39,350 nucleotides of DNA from an uncultured Bacteroidales bacterium (GTDB lineage: Bacteria > Bacteroidota > Bacteroidia > Bacteroidales > UBA4417): positions 1 through 39,350 of the forward strand of contig CAIRHD010000178.1 in assembly GCA_903878265.1 (NCBI GenBank). Reading direction: 5' to 3'. Of the stretch, positions 34,023 through 39,350 are shown piece by piece. How positions within the stretch are numbered: position 1 is the first letter of the stretch; the number at the start of each line of letters is the position of its first letter. The position numbers were made by a program, and so were the translations under genes. A model generated the notes under the pieces. The model was not told the origin of the DNA. It was given only the letters and a program-made list of their open reading frames with translations, and did no database searches.

Positions 34023-37000
34023 ATGAAAAACAAATTACTGATACTTCTCCCCATATTTTTTGTTGCCGTTGGCCTGAAAGCCCAGGAAATAATTGGCACC
34101 AACGATACCACTATTTGCCATGGCAACCCGGCTATACTGCACGCCCAACTTATAAATGGGAGTTATGGTACATCAAGTTATACTTTTGAAACTTATGCTT
34201 ATACACCTGAACTTTTTACAGGTGGAACACATGTAACCTTTGGCGGAAACCATGATGACCAGATTTCTGGCCCATTTAATATTGGTTTTAGCTTTTGTTT
34301 TTTTAATCAAATTTACACCGAATTTTATGTTGGCTCCAACGGATGGGTTGGGTTTACTTATGATGCTTTATGGACTGCCTACTCAGCACTACCTCTTCCA
34401 AATATGAATGCCAGTACTCCTAAAAATTGCATATTTGCCCCTTGGCTTGATTGGTGGCCTGATAATGGCACACCTGCTAATGAGCAAAATGTTTTCTATT
34501 ATACCACTGGCACAGCACCTAACAGGAAACTAGTAGTTTATTGGAAAAACTGTTCCATGTTCAATGACTTGTGCAAAAATAATCCTGAAAAATATGGCAC
34601 ATTCCAGATTGTGCTCAATGAGCAAAGCAGTGTTATTGACAACCATATTCAATACAAACCCAAATGTGGAAATCCACCTAATGAAGAAGTAGCTACTCAA
34701 GGCGTACAGAATTTGTTAGGCAATCAATCATTTATAGCTCCAGGCAGAAACCAAACTGTTTGGGAAGCATCTTACGAAAGTACCCGATTTGTCCCCAGCG
34801 GTATTAAATGGTACACTGGCGGTTATCCCGGAGGAACAGTTGTTGGATTTGGCCCGGTACTTAATGTTTCGCCTACTGTAAACACAACTTACACCGTGGT
34901 TGTGGAAACCTGTGCCGGAGGTGGTGCTATTACCAAGAATATTCTTGTAACTGTAATACCACTGCCAACAGCCGATGCTGGGCCGCCCATCTTAAGATGT
35001 ATGGAGGGCTCAGGGATCCAAATAAATGGATCCGCTTCCAATTATAGTACTGTTGTCTGGTCGACACCTATAACAAGTGGTGGAGTTTTCGATAACCCCA
35101 ATATGCTGAACCCGATTTACTATCCATCCCTCCCCGATATTGTTGCCGGGTCTGTTACTTTAACTTTAACGGCTACAGGTGCGCCGGGTTGTAACGCATT
35201 TGCCACCAATTCCATGACACTTTCAGCTGCACCCTTCCCTATAGCACTTGCCGGGGCTGATGGAAGCGTTTGCTCAAACAGCAGTTATACTATAAATGGT
35301 TCTGCATCTGGTTCCGGACTTACGGTTTGGACAAAATCCGGCGATGGCACTTTTTTAAACCAAAACAGCCCAAATACGCTATACACACCAGGACCTATCG
35401 ATATTTTGAATGGTGGTGTTGACCTTTATATTACCTCCAATGGCTCAGGCCCATGTACCGGGTTTTCGGATGTGGACACAGTACATCTTACCGTTGTTCA
35501 TGCCCCATCCGTTTTTGCAGGCGACGATTTCCTGCATTGTGTGGGGACTGATGTTACCTTAAGCGAGGCAACCGCCGATCATTATCAGTCGGTGCATTGG
35601 TCAACTTCAGGTACCGGTACTTTTGTGGATTCAACCCTGGTACTGGCAGTTTATCGTCCAAGCATGGCTGATATTTTGGCCAAAACTGTTGACCTTACTT
35701 TGCATATTGTGCCCACTTCGCCATGCGTAGCCATTTCCGACCATGTTCAGGTTAATTTAATCCGACCTCCGACTGCCAATGCTGGACCCTCAACCGATGC
35801 TATCTGCGCATCGGGTTTTTATACCTTGTCGGTATCCGATACTACCCAAAGCCCGGCAATTGTATGGACAAGTTCGGGAACGGGTACATTTAGCGACGAC
35901 CTGGCATTGCAACCTGTTTACACACCATCCCCGGCCGATACCCTTGCCGGAACTGTAACACTGACGCTGACTGCTTCGAGCAATGCGCCATGCAGTCAGG
36001 CTATTGATAATTTGGTTTTATCCATTAACCCTTTGCCAGTGCCAACTGCTTTTGGGCCGCCATCGGTATGCCTTAATTCAACAGGCAAAGTTTACTTGTC
36101 GCAATCCGGAATGAGTGGTTATTCATGGGAAACCTCATCGGGTGGCTTAATAACTGCTGGAGGCACACCTACCAGCGATACGGCCATGGTAACATGGAAC
36201 ACGGTTGGGCCGCAATTTGTAAAAATAAATTATAGCAATTCGTATGGATGTTCCGCAGTGGCGGCAACCCAATTCCCTGTTATGGTTAACCCATTGCCTA
36301 ACCCAAATGTGCATGGCAATAAATCGGTTTGCCTTAATACCAGCCATATCTATTTTACCGAGGCTGGCATGACAGATTACGAATGGAACCTTTCGCCCGG
36401 TGGCACCATTACGGCAGGAGTTGGGAACGACACCATAACAGTGCTATGGTCAGGCGATGGTATTCAAATGGTAAGTGTTAATTATGCCAATGCCAGCGGA
36501 TGCAGGGCGGAAAATCCAACCTATTCAGATATTACGGTTCAGCCTTTGCCAGTACCAATTTTGGGTGGGCCATCGCCGGTTTGTTTCAATTCCATTGATA
36601 ACGAATACTCTACCGATGGTGCTATGACCAACTATATATGGAATGTTACCGGCGGTACTATAACCTCAGGTGGAATTGGGACCAGCAGCAAAGCAACCGT
36701 ACATTGGGATGGTGTGGGACCTAATTCCATTAGTGTAAACTATACCAACAGCGATGGATGTACAGCCGCATTGCCTACTGCTTATAATGTTATCGTAAAT
36801 ACTTTGCCAATCCCCGATTTAGGTGGCTCAAATCCGGTTTGCTTTAACTCAGAAGGAAATGTTTACACCACAAATTCAGCAATGACGGGTTACATTTGGA
36901 ATATTTCAGGCGGAACGATTTCGGGTGGTGGAACTTCAACCAGCAACACCGCGACCGTAAAATGGGACGGAACAGGACCTCATTCCATCGATGTAAATTA

Positions 37001-39350
37001 TACCGACAACAATGGATGCAAAGCGGCCGTTGCAAGCACATACAATGTAATCGTCAACTCCTTGCCAATCCCTGCTTTGGGAGGAATAAATCCTGTATGT
37101 TTCAATTCCTCCGGTAATATTTATAATACCGAAGCAACAATGACCAACTACTTATGGAGCATCAATGGAGGCACAATAACAGATGGGGGAACTACAACCA
37201 GCAACACCGCAACTGTGAAATGGGATGGTGCCGGTCCACATTCCATACTGGTGAATTACACTAACACTGATGGCTGTACATCTGAATCGCCCAGCATTTA
37301 TAATGTAACCGTGAATCCGCTGCCGGTACCCGCTTTAAGTGGAAACTCGCCGGTTTGTTTCAATTCCTCGGGAAATGTTTACACTACCGATGTCAACATG
37401 TCGAATTATACCTGGAGTGTTTTGGGTGGAACAATAACCTCTGAAGGAACTGCAACGTCAAACACCGCTACAGTTACATGGGATGGTGCCGGGCCATATT
37501 CGATACGTGTAAACTATACCAATGGCGATGGGTGTACAGCGGCTTTGCCAAGTTCGTTCCCGGTAACGGTAAACCCATTGCCAATACCAGCTTTGGGAGG
37601 CACAAGCCCTGCTTGTTTTAACTCCACCAGTAACACTTATACTACCAATGCTTCCATGACCAATTATATTTGGGGAATAACTGGAGGTACGATAACTGCG
37701 GGAGGCACATCCACAAGCAACACAGCAACCGTGAAATGGGATGGAACTGCTCCTCACGCCATTACTGTAAATTATACCAACGAAAATGGTTGTGTTGCCG
37801 CCCAGCCAAGCAATTTCAATGTAACGGTAAACCCATTGCCAATTCCTGCTTTAAGCGGACCAACACCTGCCTGTTTTAACTCATCAGGAAACATTTATTC
37901 CACCGATGTTGCCATGACCAATTATGTTTGGAATATTTCTGGCGGAACGATTTCAACAGGAGGTACCTCCACAAGCAGCACTGCCACAGTGAAATGGGAT
38001 GGAACAGGACCACATTCGATCAATGTAAATTATACCAATGCCAACCAATGTGTAGCTGCAGTTCCCAGTGCTTTCAATGTAACGGTTAATCCGTTGCCAA
38101 TTCCGGCTTTGGGTGGAACAACACCTGCTTGTTTTAATTCTTCAGGCAATCTTTATGCTTCCGATGCGCTTATGTCGAACTACATTTGGGGTATAACTGG
38201 TGGAACAATAACCGCTGGAGGAACTGTTAGTTCCAACACAGCCACTGTAAAATGGGATGGATCGGGTGTGCATTCTATAAATGTAAAATATACCGATGGC
38301 AATGGCTGTACGGCAGCTTCAGCAAGTGTTTTCAATGTTACGGTAAACCCTTTGCCAATACCTGCATTGGGTGGGCCAAGTCCGGTTTGCTTCAATTCGG
38401 ATGGAAATGTTTACACTACAGATGCCGGAATGACGAATTATATCTGGAGCATTTTGGGAGGAACTATTATAACAGGAGGAACTACATCAAGTAATACAGC
38501 AACGGTGAAATGGGATGGCGTTTCAGCTCATTCCATAAGTGTGGTTTACACTGATGGCAACGGATGTGTTGCTGCCAATCCTTCGGTATTCAATGTAGTT
38601 ATCAACTCATTGCCAGTGCCTACGGTTTCAGGGCCGGCAGTAGTTTGTGCTACAGCCCCAGGCAATGTTTATTCAACTCAAACAAATAAATCGGAATACA
38701 ACTGGATTGTTACGCCAGGCGGAGTTATTGCTTCGGGTGGCAGTTCAGCTTCAGCCACTGTTACATGGAATACTCCCGGCATTCATACAATTGTAGCAGT
38801 TTATAAAGATGCGAATGGGTGTCAGGGTACTTCAGCAGCATATACCGTAACAGTTAATCCACTTCCCCAACCTGTTATTTCAGGTGCAACAACGCCTTGT
38901 GAATCGGTAGCCGGAAATATTTATAGTACTGCCACAAATATGTCGGGTTACAATTGGGTTATTTCTTCGGGAGGTACTATTTCTTCCGGACAAGGTTCCA
39001 ATACTATTTCTGTAAAATGGAACACGCCCGGAGCGAAAACACTCTCAGTTACATATACCGATTTAAATTCCTGTGGTACACAGACACCTGGCATACTGAA
39101 TATTGATGTTCACCCTTTTCCCATTTCAAATGCGGGTGCCAATGGATATATCTGTAGTGATCAACCTACATACCAATTAAATGGAGGAGGCTTTTATTTT
39201 AACAGTGCAAAGGTTGATTGGGATTTTTTTGGCGTTGGTTACAGCAGTGGAGGAAACCTGAGCGATTCAACGGTTTTAAACCCACTCTTTACACCAAGTG
39301 GTTCCGATTTAACAGAAGTAAATAGAGTTGTGGCTTTTGTGCTTACCCTC
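34023..39350 (+). CDS. Giant secreted repeat protein (PKD/Ig-like), 3' end outside window
   Basis: The ATG at 34023 opens a frame of 1776 codons with no stop up to the window end, so the gene is partial. Residues 1-20 are a signal peptide (KNKLLILLPIFFVAVGLKAQ). Residues 21-310 form a non-repeated region with a lectin/nidogen-like pattern (FNIGFSFCFFNQIYTEFYVG, IFAPWLDWWPDNG) and a first Ig-like unit. Four class-A units of 88-92 residues (315-670) carry WSTSGTGTF and YTPSPAD words. About 12 class-B units (671-1698) follow, with PVCFNS, TNYIW, ATVKWDG, NYTN and GCTAA. A class-A unit begins at 1699. Such proteins are surface adhesins or cell-surface structures, often with a type IX secretion tail at the C-terminus; that tail cannot be seen here. 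Confidence 0.85.
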   Translation, partial: MKNKLLILLPIFFVAVGLKAQEIIGTNDTTICHGNPAILHAQLINGSYGTSSYTFETYAYTPELFTGGTHVTFGGNHDDQISGPFNIGFSFCFFNQIYTEFYVGSNGWVGFTYDALWTAYSALPLPNMNASTPKNCIFAPWLDWWPDNGTPANEQNVFYYTTGTAPNRKLVVYWKNCSMFNDLCKNNPEKYGTFQIVLNEQSSVIDNHIQYKPKCGNPPNEEVATQGVQNLLGNQSFIAPGRNQTVWEASYESTRFVPSGIKWYTGGYPGGTVVGFGPVLNVSPTVNTTYTVVVETCAGGGAITKNILVTVIPLPTADAGPPILRCMEGSGIQINGSASNYSTVVWSTPITSGGVFDNPNMLNPIYYPSLPDIVAGSVTLTLTATGAPGCNAFATNSMTLSAAPFPIALAGADGSVCSNSSYTINGSASGSGLTVWTKSGDGTFLNQNSPNTLYTPGPIDILNGGVDLYITSNGSGPCTGFSDVDTVHLTVVHAPSVFAGDDFLHCVGTDVTLSEATADHYQSVHWSTSGTGTFVDSTLVLAVYRPSMADILAKTVDLTLHIVPTSPCVAISDHVQVNLIRPPTANAGPSTDAICASGFYTLSVSDTTQSPAIVWTSSGTGTFSDDLALQPVYTPSPADTLAGTVTLTLTASSNAPCSQAIDNLVLSINPLPVPTAFGPPSVCLNSTGKVYLSQSGMSGYSWETSSGGLITAGGTPTSDTAMVTWNTVGPQFVKINYSNSYGCSAVAATQFPVMVNPLPNPNVHGNKSVCLNTSHIYFTEAGMTDYEWNLSPGGTITAGVGNDTITVLWSGDGIQMVSVNYANASGCRAENPTYSDITVQPLPVPILGGPSPVCFNSIDNEYSTDGAMTNYIWNVTGGTITSGGIGTSSKATVHWDGVGPNSISVNYTNSDGCTAALPTAYNVIVNTLPIPDLGGSNPVCFNSEGNVYTTNSAMTGYIWNISGGTISGGGTSTSNTATVKWDGTGPHSIDVNYTDNNGCKAAVASTYNVIVNSLPIPALGGINPVCFNSSGNIYNTEATMTNYLWSINGGTITDGGTTTSNTATVKWDGAGPHSILVNYTNTDGCTSESPSIYNVTVNPLPVPALSGNSPVCFNSSGNVYTTDVNMSNYTWSVLGGTITSEGTATSNTATVTWDGAGPYSIRVNYTNGDGCTAALPSSFPVTVNPLPIPALGGTSPACFNSTSNTYTTNASMTNYIWGITGGTITAGGTSTSNTATVKWDGTAPHAITVNYTNENGCVAAQPSNFNVTVNPLPIPALSGPTPACFNSSGNIYSTDVAMTNYVWNISGGTISTGGTSTSSTATVKWDGTGPHSINVNYTNANQCVAAVPSAFNVTVNPLPIPALGGTTPACFNSSGNLYASDALMSNYIWGITGGTITAGGTVSSNTATVKWDGSGVHSINVKYTDGNGCTAASASVFNVTVNPLPIPALGGPSPVCFNSDGNVYTTDAGMTNYIWSILGGTIITGGTTSSNTATVKWDGVSAHSISVVYTDGNGCVAANPSVFNVVINSLPVPTVSGPAVVCATAPGNVYSTQTNKSEYNWIVTPGGVIASGGSSASATVTWNTPGIHTIVAVYKDANGCQGTSAAYTVTVNPLPQPVISGATTPCESVAGNIYSTATNMSGYNWVISSGGTISSGQGSNTISVKWNTPGAKTLSVTYTDLNSCGTQTPGILNIDVHPFPISNAGANGYICSDQPTYQLNGGGFYFNSAKVDWDFFGVGYSSGGNLSDSTVLNPLFTPSGSDLTEVNRVVAFVLTL
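36546..38609 (+). repeat. Eight tandem units of exactly 258 bp
   Basis: The codons for Leu-Pro at the unit start fall at 36546, 36804, 37062, 37320, 37578, 37836, 38094, 38352 and 38610: eight steps of 258 bp (86 codons) without indel. Flanking class-B units are 252, 255 or 261 bp. Units share words but differ at many bases. Confidence 0.9.

Noticed and set aside
36147-38494. Short antisense and out-of-phase frames of 65-99 codons in the giant gene
   Set aside because: They recur with the 258-bp period and are shadows of the repeat-coding frame.
36546-38609. CRISPR array or satellite DNA because of the regular 258-bp period
   Set aside because: The period is a multiple of three, the reading frame is open throughout and the repeats are diverged protein modules, so it is a coding repeat.

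Overview
The window looks like a chromosomal segment of a Bacteroidota bacterium, probably of the Bacteroidales/Marinilabiliales type. The evidence is the set of lineage-typical families (a PUR-type DUF3276 protein, a DUF5683 protein, signal peptidase I with an extra N-terminal membrane domain, long S16), Bacteroidota-type promoters with -7 boxes of the form TAnnTTTG and few Shine-Dalgarno sites, and the conserved gene orders parA-parB-DUF5683-dapB-lepB, ftsK-lolA, dnaE-trxA and rpsP-rimM. The order-level placement is inference.

Layout. 1-2.6 kb (minus): an outer-membrane beta-barrel protein followed by an acyltransferase-3 membrane protein. 3.1-13.0 kb (plus): housekeeping block with a PUR-type nucleic-acid-binding protein, ParA and ParB for chromosome segregation, a DUF5683 membrane protein, DapB (lysine/diaminopimelate pathway), signal peptidase I, an exported unknown protein, FtsK translocase and LolA. 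13.0-14.7 kb: a scar containing a truncated IS630-type transposase, orphaned promoter-plus-ORF debris, a small ORF interrupted by a stop codon, and an unknown membrane protein. 14.8-20.3 kb (minus): DUF58 protein, thioredoxin, DNA polymerase III alpha. 20.9-23.5 kb (plus): unknown membrane protein, S16, RimM, TrmN6-like tRNA methyltransferase.

23.5-32.6 kb (minus) is the most interesting block: a complete seven-gene chemosensory operon, transcribed cheW - cheR(TPR) - cheW - mcp - cheA(REC) - cheB - REC/histidine kinase. Its content (two CheWs, CheR with TPRs, CheA fused to a receiver, CheB) matches the Wsp surface-sensing system. The diguanylate-cyclase output WspR is missing, and a receiver-histidine kinase sits in its place. 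No free CheY, CheC/CheX or CheZ is present. The receptor has no recognisable HAMP domain.

32.6-34.0 kb has no convincing gene but contains several inverted and direct repeats, one of them a REP-like palindrome. From 34.0 kb to the window end runs one open frame of at least 1776 codons. It encodes a secreted multi-domain protein with a signal peptide, a lectin/nidogen-like N-terminal region and long arrays of PKD/Ig-like repeats, including eight consecutive units of exactly 258 bp. Its 3' end lies outside the window. Whether the chemosensory operon controls this protein is not shown by the sequence; they are only neighbours.
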